A stretch of DNA of 32,209 bases, taken from contig CALBEV010000095.1 in the NCBI GenBank assembly GCA_937891045.1, positions 1 through 32,209 of the forward strand. Direction: 5' to 3'. The DNA is from an uncultured Burkholderiales bacterium (GTDB taxonomy: Bacteria > Pseudomonadota > Gammaproteobacteria > Burkholderiales > Burkholderiaceae). Every line of letters starts with the position of its first letter. Positions within the stretch are counted from its first letter, which is position 1. The position numbers and the translations under genes were made by a program. The notes beneath the pieces were generated by a model. It worked only from the letters and a program-made list of their open reading frames with translations, did no database searches and had not been told where the DNA came from. Positions 24,791 to 32,209 of the stretch are shown here, in pieces.

Positions 24791-27180
24791 CCAGCAGCCA
24801 AGGCCTGCCATGTGGCCACCACGCTGTCGGGGTTGAGTGAAATGGATTCAATACCTGCCTCGACCAACCATTTGGCGAAATCTTGGTGGTCGCTGGGGCC
24901 TTGGCCACAAATACCCACGTATTTCGAATGTTTTTGGCAGGCTTGGATGGCCCGCAGCAACATGAATTTCACCGCCGGGTCACGCTCGTCAAAGTCAGCA
25001 GCCAGCAAGGGCATGCCGGAGTCCCGGTCCAGCCCCAAGGTCAATTGGGTCAAGTCATTCGAGCCGATGGAGAACCCATCAAAGTAGGCCAGGAAGTCCT
25101 CGGCCAAGATGGCGTTGCTGGGCACCTCGCACATCATGATGAGTTTCAAGTCGTTTTCACCGCGACGCAGGCCGTGCGCGGCCAACAAGTCGACCACGCG
25201 TTTGGCTTGCCCCAGGGTGCGCACAAAGGGCACCATGATTTGCACATTGGTCAAGCCCATTTCACCGCGCACCCGCCTCAAGGCTTCGCATTCCATGGCA
25301 AAAGCTTCTTCAAATTCTGGGCTCAAATAGCGAGCAGCTCCTCTGAAACCCAGCATCGGGTTTTCTTCTTCAGGCTCATAGCGGCCGCCGCCAATCAACT
25401 TGCGGTATTCATTGGATTTGAAATCTGACAGCCGAACAATCACGGGCTTGGGCCAAAAAGCTGCGGCAATGGTGGCCACACCTTCGGTGACTTTGTCGAC
25501 AAAAAATGCTTTGGGTGACGCGTGTCCTCGGGCCACCGATTCAACCGCTTTTTTGAGGTCGGAATCAATGTGCGGGTAATCCAAGATGGCTTTGGGATGC
25601 ACCCCAATGTTGTTGTTGATGATGAACTCCAGTCGCGCCAAACCAACCCCCGAGTTGGGCAGTTGTGCAAAGTCAAAGGCCAAACTTGGGTTGCCAATAT
25701 TCATCATGATCTTGGTGGCAATGTTGGGCATGTCGCCGCGCTGCATCTCAGAGACTTCGGTCTCGAGCAAACCGTCGTAGATGAACCCCGTATCGCCTTC
25801 CGAGCAACTGACGGTGACCAAGGTGTTGTTGGCCAAGCGACTGGTGGCATCGCCACAGCCCACGACGGCAGGAATGCCCAACTCGCGGGCGATGATGGCT
25901 GCGTGGCAGGTTCTGCCGCCTCGGTTGGTGACAATCGCACTGGCTTTTTTCATCACAGGTTCCCAGTTTGGATCGGTCATGTCAGTCACGAGCACATCAC
26001 CGGCTTGCACCAAATCCATTTCGGCCAAGCTGTTGACCAAACGAACCGGTCCAGTGCCGATTTTTTGACCAATCGCACGGCCTTCCGCCAAAACGGTGCC
26101 TTCCCCTTTGAGTTTGTAGCGCAGTTCGGTCTGGCCTTTCATTTGGCTCTTCACAGTTTCAGGCCGAGCTTGCAAGATGTACAACTTGCCGTCAATTCCA
26201 TCCTTGCCCCATTCGATGTCCATCGGGCGACCGTAATGCGCTTCGATGATCAGGGCGCATTGGGCCAATTCGGACACTTCGTCGTCGTTCAATGAATAAC
26301 GGTTGCGCATCTCGGCAGGGACATCGGTGGTGTGCACCAATTTGCCAGAAGCTTGACGTTGTGCCTCGCTTGCAAAATTCATTTGAATCAATTTGGATCC
26401 GAGGCTTCGTCGCACGATGGCTTTGTTGCCAGCCCGAAGCATCGGTTTGTGCACATAGAACTCGTCAGGGTTCACAGCACCTTGCACCACGGTTTCGCCC
26501 AAGCCATAGCTGGAGGTGATGAAGACCACATCGTCAAAACCCGACTCGGTATCCATGGTGAACATCACACCGGCGGCTCCCAAATCTGAGCGGACCATGC
26601 GCTGAACACCCGCAGAAAGCGCCACATCGGTATGGGCAAAGCCTTTGTGCACACGGTAACTGATGGCGCGGTCGTTGTACAAAGACGCGAACACTTCTTT
26701 GATTTTGTGAAGAATGTCATCAATCCCCAAGACATTCAAAAAACTCTCTTGTTGGCCCGCAAAAGAAGCATCGGGCAAGTCTTCGGCGGTGGCTGAGGAA
26801 CGCACCGCATAAGAGGCAGCGGTGGCATGGCTATTGAGCACCGCATAAGCCGCTTTGATCTCGGTTTCCAATTGGGCGGGAAAGGGTTGCGCCGTGACCC
26901 AAGCACGGATTTTTTCACCGGTGGTTGACAAATCGTGCAAGTTGTCGGTGTCCAATGCGTCTAATGCGGCTTGGATGCGTTCGTCGAGTTGCTCGTGCTT
27001 CAAAAAAATGCGAAAAGCATGGGAAGTGGTGGCAAAGCCGGTGGGGACGCGAACCCCACTGGGGAGTTGAGAGATCATTTCGCCGAGACTGGCGTTTTTT
27101 CCGCCAACCGACTCGACGTCGGACATCCTTAAGTTTTCAAACGGTACGACCAGGGCGGTCGAATTGAAAAGCGCTGACAT
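24787..27180 (-). CDS. ppsA: Phosphoenolpyruvate synthase
   Basis: A 797-residue enzyme that makes PEP from pyruvate and ATP, giving AMP and phosphate, for gluconeogenesis. The N-terminal ATP-grasp domain has [12 protein letters not shown] and [26 protein letters not shown] sequence (in part [10 protein letters not shown]). The phosphohistidine swivel domain has [18 protein letters not shown], with the catalytic His near residue 425. The C-terminal PEP-binding barrel ends with [10 protein letters not shown], whose Cys near residue 758 is catalytic. The ATG at 27180 has GGAG seven bases upstream; an in-frame extension to 27246 has no family similarity. It is divergent from its regulator ppsR. 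Confidence 0.97.
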   Translation of the reverse strand: MSALFNSTALVVPFENLRMSDVESVGGKNASLGEMISQLPSGVRVPTGFATTSHAFRIFLKHEQLDERIQAALDALDTDNLHDLSTTGEKIRAWVTAQPFPAQLETEIKAAYAVLNSHATAASYAVRSSATAEDLPDASFAGQQESFLNVLGIDDILHKIKEVFASLYNDRAISYRVHKGFAHTDVALSAGVQRMVRSDLGAAGVMFTMDTESGFDDVVFITSSYGLGETVVQGAVNPDEFYVHKPMLRAGNKAIVRRSLGSKLIQMNFASEAQRQASGKLVHTTDVPAEMRNRYSLNDDEVSELAQCALIIEAHYGRPMDIEWGKDGIDGKLYILQARPETVKSQMKGQTELRYKLKGEGTVLAEGRAIGQKIGTGPVRLVNSLAEMDLVQAGDVLVTDMTDPNWEPVMKKASAIVTNRGGRTCHAAIIARELGIPAVVGCGDATSRLANNTLVTVSCSEGDTGFIYDGLLETEVSEMQRGDMPNIATKIMMNIGNPSLAFDFAQLPNSGVGLARLEFIINNNIGVHPKAILDYPHIDSDLKKAVESVARGHASPKAFFVDKVTEGVATIAAAFWPKPVIVRLSDFKSNEYRKLIGGGRYEPEEENPMLGFRGAARYLSPEFEEAFAMECEALRRVRGEMGLTNVQIMVPFVRTLGQAKRVVDLLAAHGLRRGENDLKLIMMCEVPSNAILAEDFLAYFDGFSIGSNDLTQLTLGLDRDSGMPLLAADFDERDPAVKFMLLRAIQACQKHSKYVGICGQGPSDHQDFAKWLVEAGIESISLNPDSVVATWQALAAG

Positions 27181-27211
27181 GGCAAGACTCCAAAAGTTAA
27201 AACGGGGTCGG

Positions 27212-27240
27212 GGCAGGCGGTGCTCCTTGGACGGCCTGCC
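27212..27240 (-). promoter_or_regulatory. Stem-loop in the ppsA leader
   Basis: GGCAGGC (27212-27218) and GCCTGCC (27234-27240) are perfect 7-base inverted repeats with a 15-base loop, centred about 45 bases before the ppsA ATG. It may stabilise the leader or regulate it. It is not a convincing terminator because the T-run after it is short and displaced. Confidence 0.4.
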
Positions 27241-27310
27241 GTGCACTCGCGCAAACGCTGATGTTGTCTTGTTGTTGGAATGGACATCGGTTCGGGGCGG
27301 TGCATGTTGT

Positions 27311-27341
27311 AATAGGGAATCTTCCTATTTTAGGCGCCTAA
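27311..27341. promoter_or_regulatory. Two adjacent inverted repeats between ppsA and ppsR
   Basis: AATAGG (27311-27316) pairs with CCTATT (27324-27329) across seven bases. It is directly followed by the perfect 12-bp palindrome TTAGGCGCCTAA (27330-27341). They lie 23 bases before ppsR and about 130 before ppsA, in the shared control region. No regulator can be named. Confidence 0.45.
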
Positions 27342-27363
27342 TCTTGCGCACCCTTGACTGCTC

Positions 27364-28185
27364 ATGCCCAATCGCACCGTGTTTTTTGTATCAGATGGAA
27401 CCGGCATCACCGCCGAGACTTTTGGCAATGCCATCTTGGCGCAGTTTGAAGTTCAACCTCGGCATGTGCGCTTGCCCTTCATCGACTCGGTTGAGAAAGC
27501 CCAACAAGCGGCTTCTCAAATCAACGCCACCGCCGAAGCCGAAGGAGTCAAACCCATTGTGTTCACCACCCTGGCCAAAGACGAGGTATTGCAGGTTTTA
27601 GCGGATGGTTGCAATGCACTTTTGATGGACATGTTCAGTACGTTTGTCAAACCACTCGAACTTGAGTTTGGTATCAAATCCAACCACCGCATTGGCCGCT
27701 TTTCGGATATCAGCAAGAGCCAGGCCTACCACGACCGCATCGAAGCCATCAACTTCAGTTTGGCGCATGACGACGGCCAAAAAAACTCGGATTTAGACAA
27801 GTCCGATGTGATTTTGGTGGGGGTAAGCCGAAGCGGCAAAACACCCACGAGTTTGTATTTGGCGATGCAATACGGCCTCAAAGCCTCCAACTATCCGTTG
27901 ATTCCTGAGGACTTTGAACGCCAACAATTACCGCCAGCGCTCAAACCGCATCTCAGCAAAATATTTGGCTTGACGATCTTGCCAGAACGCTTGAGCGAAA
28001 TCAGAAATGAACGGCGGCCCAATTCAAAATACGCCAGTTTGGAAAATTGCAAGCAAGAGGTTCATGACGGTGAAGCAATGATGCGCCGACACGGTATTCG
28101 ATGGCTGTCGACCACGACCAAAAGTATCGAGGAAATAGCCACCACCATCTTGCAAGAAATCCGCCCTGAAAGATTGACTTACTGA
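27364..28185 (+). CDS. ppsR: PEP synthase regulatory protein (kinase/pyrophosphorylase)
   Basis: A 273-residue DUF299 bifunctional enzyme that turns PEP synthase off by ADP-dependent phosphorylation of a threonine and on by phosphate-dependent removal. It begins RTVFFVSDGTGITAETFGNAILAQF. The P-loop GVSRSGKTPTS is at about residues 153-163, and NERRPNSKYAS is near the C-terminal part. Divergent pairing with ppsA makes PpsR more likely than the related pyruvate phosphate dikinase regulator. The ATG at 27364 has no strong ribosome-binding site. Confidence 0.96.
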   Translation: MPNRTVFFVSDGTGITAETFGNAILAQFEVQPRHVRLPFIDSVEKAQQAASQINATAEAEGVKPIVFTTLAKDEVLQVLADGCNALLMDMFSTFVKPLELEFGIKSNHRIGRFSDISKSQAYHDRIEAINFSLAHDDGQKNSDLDKSDVILVGVSRSGKTPTSLYLAMQYGLKASNYPLIPEDFERQQLPPALKPHLSKIFGLTILPERLSEIRNERRPNSKYASLENCKQEVHDGEAMMRRHGIRWLSTTTKSIEEIATTILQEIRPERLTY

Positions 28186-28199
28186 ACGGACCTGAGGCT

Positions 28200-28607
28200 T
28201 TAAAGACCCAATGCAGCGATGCCCGCCTTGGCTATTTGCGCATCTTCATTGGACTTCACGCCACTCACACCTACGGCACCTATCACTTGGCCATCTTTGA
28301 TGATGGGAACACCGCCCTCAAGAAGGCCTTTGAGGTCTGGCGCACTCAGGAAAGAATAGCGACCAGAATTGATGACGTCCTCGTAGATTTTGCTTTCACG
28401 CCGACCCAAAGCCGCTGTATGCGCTTTAGCAGGTGCAATATGGGCCGAAACTGGTGCCGCACCATCAAGCCGCTGTAACCACAACAGATGTCCGCCATCA
28501 TCAACAATGGCAATGGTGACGGCCCAAGCATGCTTGATGGCTTCGGCCTCTGCTGCTGCGGCTATTTTTTTGATGTCCGCCAATTCAAGAAATGATTTTG
28601 TTTGCAT
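28200..28607 (-). CDS. GlcG/HbpS family protein (heme-degrading domain)
   Basis: A 135-residue single-domain protein of the GlcG/HbpS (DUF336) family. Family features are the central IAIVDDGGHLLWLQRLDGA, the AKAHTAALGRRES helix, and the C-terminal GGVPIIKDGQVIGAVGVSG. Members include the heme-binding HbpS of Streptomyces and GlcG of glycolate operons. No glcDEF genes and no signal peptide are seen here, so its substrate is unknown. It converges with ppsR (14-base gap without a terminator) and diverges from the Bax-inhibitor-like gene. Confidence 0.9.
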   Translation of the reverse strand: MQTKSFLELADIKKIAAAAEAEAIKHAWAVTIAIVDDGGHLLWLQRLDGAAPVSAHIAPAKAHTAALGRRESKIYEDVINSGRYSFLSAPDLKGLLEGGVPIIKDGQVIGAVGVSGVKSNEDAQIAKAGIAALGL

Positions 28608-28665
28608 GCTTGTGGCCTGATTGCATTGTTAAAAAACCAAGCATAACCCTTTTGGCATCAAGCCC

Positions 28666-28695
28666 TTGAAAAAGTTAGAATTGTTCGCATATCTA
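28666..28695 (+). promoter_or_regulatory. Weak candidate promoter for the Bax-inhibitor-like gene
   Basis: TTGAAA (28666-28671), an 18-base spacer and TATCTA (28690-28695). The leader would be only about 14 bases and consist mostly of the ribosome-binding site TAGGAG. The -10 match is poor. Confidence 0.25.
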
Positions 28696-28715
28696 CCTCT
28701 ATAGGAGTTATTCAC

Positions 28716-29408
28716 ATGAGCGAACAAATTCAGAACTTCAACTATGCCGATACAGGCTCGGTCACCTCTGATCGCAACAAGGTGCTCAAAAACACCTACT
28801 GGTTGCTGGCCTTGACCTTGTTGCCCACTGTTTTGGGTGCATGGGTTGGTATCACCACTGGCTTGAGTTACGCCCTCTCCGGCGGTTTGGGGCTGATTGT
28901 TTTCTTGGCCGGTGCTTTCGGGTTCATTTACGCCATTGAAAAAACCAAACACTCCTCCAAGGGGATTGCGGTCTTATTGGCATTCACTTTCTTTATGGGA
29001 TTGATGCTTTCGCGCATGATTGCCATGGTGCTTGGATTTAAAAACGGCAGCGAGCTGGTGATGACCGCATTTGGAGGCACAGCCGGTGTGTTTTTCCTCA
29101 TGGCCAGTTTGGCCACAGTGATCAAGCGCGACCTGAGTGGCATGGCGAAGTGGTTGTTTGTCGGCGCCATCGTGTTGATGGTGGGCAGCATCATCAACAT
29201 CTTCGTGGGCTCATCTGTTGGCATGATGGTCATCTCCATGCTCGCGATTGGTATTTTCAGTGCTTACATGCTGTTTGACATCAAACAAATCATTGATGGC
29301 GGTGAAACCAACTACATCAGTGCCACACTTGCACTCTACATGGACCTGTTCAACGTTTTCCAAAGCATGTTGGCCTTGCTTGGATTGATGGGCGGCGAAA
29401 GAGACTAA
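28716..29408 (+). CDS. Bax inhibitor-1/YccA family membrane protein
   Basis: A 230-residue inner-membrane protein with about seven hydrophobic segments (roughly residues 23-46, 53-74, 81-108, 112-137, 143-166, 169-195, 200-226). The family's paired acidic residues are present in LFDIKQIIDGG and ALYMDLFNVF; in the homologue BsYetJ such aspartates control a calcium leak. E. coli relatives are YccA (FtsH modulator), YbhL and YetJ-like proteins; which of these functions applies is unknown. The ATG at 28716 has TAGGAG eight bases upstream. The gene ends at a strong terminator. Confidence 0.93.
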   Translation: MSEQIQNFNYADTGSVTSDRNKVLKNTYWLLALTLLPTVLGAWVGITTGLSYALSGGLGLIVFLAGAFGFIYAIEKTKHSSKGIAVLLAFTFFMGLMLSRMIAMVLGFKNGSELVMTAFGGTAGVFFLMASLATVIKRDLSGMAKWLFVGAIVLMVGSIINIFVGSSVGMMVISMLAIGIFSAYMLFDIKQIIDGGETNYISATLALYMDLFNVFQSMLALLGLMGGERD

Positions 29409-29431
29409 GCCCTCCGCGCTTCGATCTTCCC

Positions 29432-29457
29432 AAAAAGGCCTTTCGAGGCCTTTTTTT
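29432..29457. terminator. Bidirectional intrinsic terminator with TTCG loop
   Basis: AAAAAGGCCT (29432-29441), TTCG loop, AGGCCTTTTT (29446-29455) and more T's. It ends the Bax-inhibitor-like transcript, and the A-run lets it serve rlmD from the other side, 72 bases past that stop. Confidence 0.9.
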
Positions 29458-29526
29458 ATGGTCCTATGGGCCGTTTGTATTTTTCAGGCCCTTCTTCCTT
29501 TTGCTTGTGAAGGCTGAAAAAGTCTT

Positions 29527-30915
29527 TTATTTTTTCAAATTGAAAACAGCAATGCTTTCCACATGCGCTGTGTGGGGAAACATGTTCACCATGCCAGCAG
29601 CTGAGCATTCGTAGCCCGCTGTGTTCACCAACAAGTCTGCATCCCGGGCCAGGGTGGCAGGGTTGCAACTGACGTAAACAATTCGTGCAGGTGCTTGCCA
29701 CTGTGCCGATGGATCGGCTTTCAATGCGGCCAAGGCTTTGATCAACGCAAATGCGCCCTCGCGCGGCGGGTCGATCAACCATTTGTCCGCATGGCCAAAG
29801 GACGCCAAGTCTTCCGTACCCATCTCAAACAAATTGCGTGACCTGAATTCAACATCACACATCGGCTGAGCATGACTTCCATCCAATGCACATCGTGAAT
29901 TCAAATCTTTGTTTTTCTGCGCCCAGTCCAGCAAGGACTGACTGCCCTCCACCCCGATCACATGACGGGCCAGGGTGGCCATCGGCAAGGTGAAATTGCC
30001 CAAGCCGCAAAACCAATCAATCAATTGCTCTGTGGGTTGAATATCAAGCATTCTCATGGCTTTGGAGACCAACACCTGATTGATGTGCGGATTGACTTGG
30101 GTGAAATCGGTGGGGCGAAAATGCATGGACAAGCCAAACTGGGGAAGTCCGTAAAAAAGCGATTCGGCTTCAGCGCCGTCGGCCAAGGCCAAGGGGTGAA
30201 CCGAGTCGGGACCTTTGGGTTGGAGCCACCATTGCACATGGTGGTCATGGGCGAATTGCTGCAGGCAGTGGGTGTCCGCATCCGACAAAGGCAACAGGTG
30301 TCGCAAGATCAATGCAGTGACTGTGTCGCCACAAGCCACTTCAATCTGCGGGCAGCTGTCTTTGGCATCCAAACCACCAATCAAGTCTCGAAGCGGTAAC
30401 AACAAGGCGCTCACATGGGGCGGCAACACTGCGCAGCTTTCCATGTCGGCCACATAGCGGCTCTTGCGCTCATGAAAGCCAATCAAGGCCTTGGATTTTT
30501 TGATGACATAGCGAACAGATAAACGTGCACGGTACCGGTAACCCCAGTCCGGGCCTTGAATGGGACGCAGGATCTGCAAGGGTTTGACCTTGCCCAAGTG
30601 CCATAAGTTGTCTTCCAACACCCTTTGCTTGACGGCAACTTGGGTCAACACATTCAGGTGTTGCATCTTGCAGCCGCCACAGGCACCTGCTTGCAAACCG
30701 AAATTGGGGCAATGAGGTTTCACGCGCTGGGAGGATTCATGGTGAATCTGCAGCAAGCTGCCTTGCTCCCAGTTGTTCTTTTTGCGGTGGATGTTGGCGC
30801 TGACCACTTCAAACGGCAGTGCGCCTTCCACAAACACCACTTTCCCATCACTTCGGTGCGCAATACCTTGCGCTTCCAAATCCATGGATTCAATGGTTAA
30901 CGGGCTGATTGACAT
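29527..30915 (-). CDS. rlmD: 23S rRNA (uracil-1939-C5)-methyltransferase RlmD
   Basis: A 462-residue SAM-dependent enzyme that makes m5U1939 in 23S rRNA. An N-terminal TRAM domain is followed by the four iron-sulfur cysteines (Cys69, Cys79, Cys82, Cys161). The methyltransferase core has [22 protein letters not shown] and the catalytic Cys417 in [12 protein letters not shown]. The cluster and length favour RlmD over RlmC or TrmA. It starts 24 bases after nlpD, without a clear ribosome-binding site, and is probably cotranscribed. In many relatives rpoS stands between these two genes; here it does not. Confidence 0.95.
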   Translation of the reverse strand: MSISPLTIESMDLEAQGIAHRSDGKVVFVEGALPFEVVSANIHRKKNNWEQGSLLQIHHESSQRVKPHCPNFGLQAGACGGCKMQHLNVLTQVAVKQRVLEDNLWHLGKVKPLQILRPIQGPDWGYRYRARLSVRYVIKKSKALIGFHERKSRYVADMESCAVLPPHVSALLLPLRDLIGGLDAKDSCPQIEVACGDTVTALILRHLLPLSDADTHCLQQFAHDHHVQWWLQPKGPDSVHPLALADGAEAESLFYGLPQFGLSMHFRPTDFTQVNPHINQVLVSKAMRMLDIQPTEQLIDWFCGLGNFTLPMATLARHVIGVEGSQSLLDWAQKNKDLNSRCALDGSHAQPMCDVEFRSRNLFEMGTEDLASFGHADKWLIDPPREGAFALIKALAALKADPSAQWQAPARIVYVSCNPATLARDADLLVNTAGYECSAAGMVNMFPHTAHVESIAVFNLKK

Positions 30916-30939
30916 TTTTAAAGCGCTGAGGCGTAGTGC

Positions 30940-31815
30940 TTAGCGAGGCGCAAGTAATTTGGCGGGATCGACAGGTTTGCCTAACTTCCTTATCTCAAAG
31001 TGCAATTTGACTTGCTCTGAATCCGAGTTGCCCATCTCTGCAATTTTCTGACCGCGCTTGACCTGTTGGTCTTCCTTGACCAGCAAGGTTTGGTTGTGGG
31101 CGTAGGCCGTCAAATACGTGTTGTTGTGTTTCAAGATCACCAGGTTGCCATAACCTCGCAAGCCCGAACCGGCATAAACCACTTTGCCATCCGCAGAGGC
31201 CAACACAGGTTCACCCAACTTGCCGCCTATGTCGATGCCCTTGTTTTTGGCCTCATCAAAGCCAGCCAACACAGTGCCTTGGGCCGGCCACAAAAACGTC
31301 AGTTGTTCCTCTGATCCCTCAGGGGCAGGTGTGTTGGTGGCGGGCGGTTGATTTTGCGGATTGGGTTTGGCTTCGACCTGGGAGCCCGTCACATGACCTG
31401 GTGGCGTGACGGGTTTGACCACCACTTCTTCTGATGGAACATTGCCCGAAGGCGGTGCCACACGCAAGACCTGCCCAACTTCAATCAAGTTGGGGTTTTC
31501 CAAAGCGTTCCAGCGCATGATGTCGCGCCAATTTTGGCCATTGTCCAAGCCAATGCGTATCAAGGTGTCACCTTGCTTGACGGTGTAGTACCCCGGCTTG
31601 GTAGTTTGATCTGGTGCGGCAGCGCTGGGAGCTGGCACAGGTGCTTGTGCTGCTGAAGTCGCTTTTGGAGCTTGCTTCTTTTTGACGGTGGGATGATCTT
31701 CTACGGGGGCGGGCGAACTGCGCCCTGAACTGACGCAACCCGCCAAGATCAAAGCAAGCATCATGAACAAACCCAAAAAGGTACGGGCGGCCAAGGTGTC
31801 GAGAGATTTTTTCAT
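30940..31815 (-). CDS. nlpD: Murein hydrolase activator lipoprotein NlpD
   Basis: A 291-residue outer-membrane lipoprotein. A signal peptide ends in the lipobox LAGC with lipidated Cys27. A LysM peptidoglycan-binding domain is at about residues 76-119 (YYTVKQGDTLIRIG), followed by a Pro-rich linker and a C-terminal LytM/M23 domain (about 193-288). Metal ligands of active M23 peptidases are missing: NKGID stands where HxGxD is needed, and KLHFEIR replaces HLHFEIR, as in E. coli NlpD. It therefore probably activates an amidase such as AmiC at division and does not cut the wall. The ATG directly follows the pcm stop. Confidence 0.94.
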   Translation of the reverse strand: MKKSLDTLAARTFLGLFMMLALILAGCVSSGRSSPAPVEDHPTVKKKQAPKATSAAQAPVPAPSAAAPDQTTKPGYYTVKQGDTLIRIGLDNGQNWRDIMRWNALENPNLIEVGQVLRVAPPSGNVPSEEVVVKPVTPPGHVTGSQVEAKPNPQNQPPATNTPAPEGSEEQLTFLWPAQGTVLAGFDEAKNKGIDIGGKLGEPVLASADGKVVYAGSGLRGYGNLVILKHNNTYLTAYAHNQTLLVKEDQQVKRGQKIAEMGNSDSEQVKLHFEIRKLGKPVDPAKLLAPR

Positions 31816-32209
31816 TCAGATCACACCTGATTTGAGAGGAACAAAGTGCACTGGTTCTAGCAAGGTTTGATGAAGGCCCGAAGAGCGCTTGTCAATCACC
31901 ACCAAACTCTGGACGCCTTGCGCACCGGCCACAGGTGCCACGATGCGTCCGCCTTCGGCCAGCTGATCGATCCAAGCTTGTTGGATGGCGTCCCCACCGG
32001 CCGCGGCAATGATTCCTGCAAACGGTGCGCCCGCAGGGCATCCCAGCATGCCGTCTCCCAAGATGATATGCAAATTCGGAATGCGCATGGGTCGCAAATT
32101 TTCCTTGGCGTTTTCATACAGTCCCTTGATGCGTTCAATGCTGTAGACCTCTTGCGAAACCTTGCTGAGCAGAGCTGCTTGGTAGCCGCAACCGGTCCCA
32201 ATTTCCAAT
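31816..32209 (-). CDS. pcm: Protein-L-isoaspartate O-methyltransferase, N-terminus beyond window
   Basis: The C-terminal 131 codons of Pcm, which methylates isoaspartyl residues in aged proteins so that they can be repaired. The SAM-binding motif EIGTGCGYQAALLS lies at the window edge, followed by VYSIERIKGLYENAKENL, GDGMLGCPAGAPFAGII and AEGGRIVAPV. The frame stays open to the edge, so the gene is cut by the window and not truncated in nature. pcm-nlpD order is conserved in proteobacteria, usually with surE upstream. Confidence 0.95.
   Translation of the reverse strand, partial: LEIGTGCGYQAALLSKVSQEVYSIERIKGLYENAKENLRPMRIPNLHIILGDGMLGCPAGAPFAGIIAAAGGDAIQQAWIDQLAEGGRIVAPVAGAQGVQSLVVIDKRSSGLHQTLLEPVHFVPLKSGVI

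Noticed and set aside
27181..27246. N-terminal extension of PpsA by 22 codons
   Set aside because: It covers the leader stem-loop and has no family similarity. The ATG at 27180 has GGAG at the right spacing.
30940..31815. NlpD as an active M23 endopeptidase
   Set aside because: The first metal-binding His and the HxH motif are replaced (NKGID, KLHFEIR), as in amidase-activating NlpD proteins.
1..32209. A defence, mobile or secondary-metabolite system hidden in the window
   Set aside because: Every large frame is assigned to a conserved chromosomal family in conserved order. No transposase, integrase, att repeats, toxin, restriction enzyme, reverse transcriptase or biosynthetic gene was seen on either strand.

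Overview
This is a 32.2 kb stretch of ordinary, densely packed betaproteobacterial chromosome. Gene order and protein sequences point to Burkholderiales, most likely Comamonadaceae. The moderate GC content would fit a freshwater Limnohabitans- or Rhodoferax-like organism, but that is inference from gene content and not a database match. I see no insertion sequence, prophage, CRISPR array, integrase or toxin-antitoxin gene, and no compositional island.

Layout from left to right. (1) 1-7880, minus strand: the translation cluster thrS-infC-rpmI-rplT-pheS-pheT-ihfA, then a MerR-type regulator and a tRNA-Pro(GGG) cut by the left edge. (2) 7977-9299, minus: isocitrate lyase aceA, followed upstream by a 446-base intergenic region holding a clear promoter with a palindromic operator. 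(3) 9746-10219, plus: a lysine-rich histone H1-like/SWIB fusion, ending at a bidirectional terminator. (4) 10309-18930, minus: alaA-hom-thrC-moeA-moaD-moaE, joined by stop/start overlaps or a 2-base gap, then clpB behind a probable heat-shock promoter. (5) 19018-21667, plus: an Mth938-like protein, peroxiredoxin Bcp and a PIN-PhoH ATPase. (6) 21672-24694, minus: rpsF-priB-rpsR-rplI and then dnaB. (7) 24787-28185: PEP synthase ppsA and its regulator ppsR, divergently arranged. (8) 28200-29408: a GlcG/HbpS-like protein (minus) and a Bax-inhibitor-1 family membrane protein (plus). (9) 29527-32209, minus: pcm (cut by the right edge), nlpD and rlmD.

How the genes work together. Most products serve translation (two aminoacyl-tRNA synthetases, IF3, five ribosomal proteins, an rRNA methyltransferase), replication (DnaB, PriB), nucleoid structure (IHF alpha, H1/SWIB), protein quality control (ClpB, Pcm) and central metabolism. 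AceA and PpsA with PpsR link acetate use to gluconeogenesis. AlaA, Hom and ThrC make alanine and threonine, and MoeA, MoaD and MoaE make molybdenum cofactor.

I did not find a convincing undescribed system. What deserves a second look is regulatory and comparative: terminator-like hairpins set directly before thrS, infC and pheS; an AUC start codon for infC; an operator-like palindrome inside the aceA promoter; direct adjacency of nlpD and rlmD with no rpoS between them; and a Bcp without the usual resolving cysteine.
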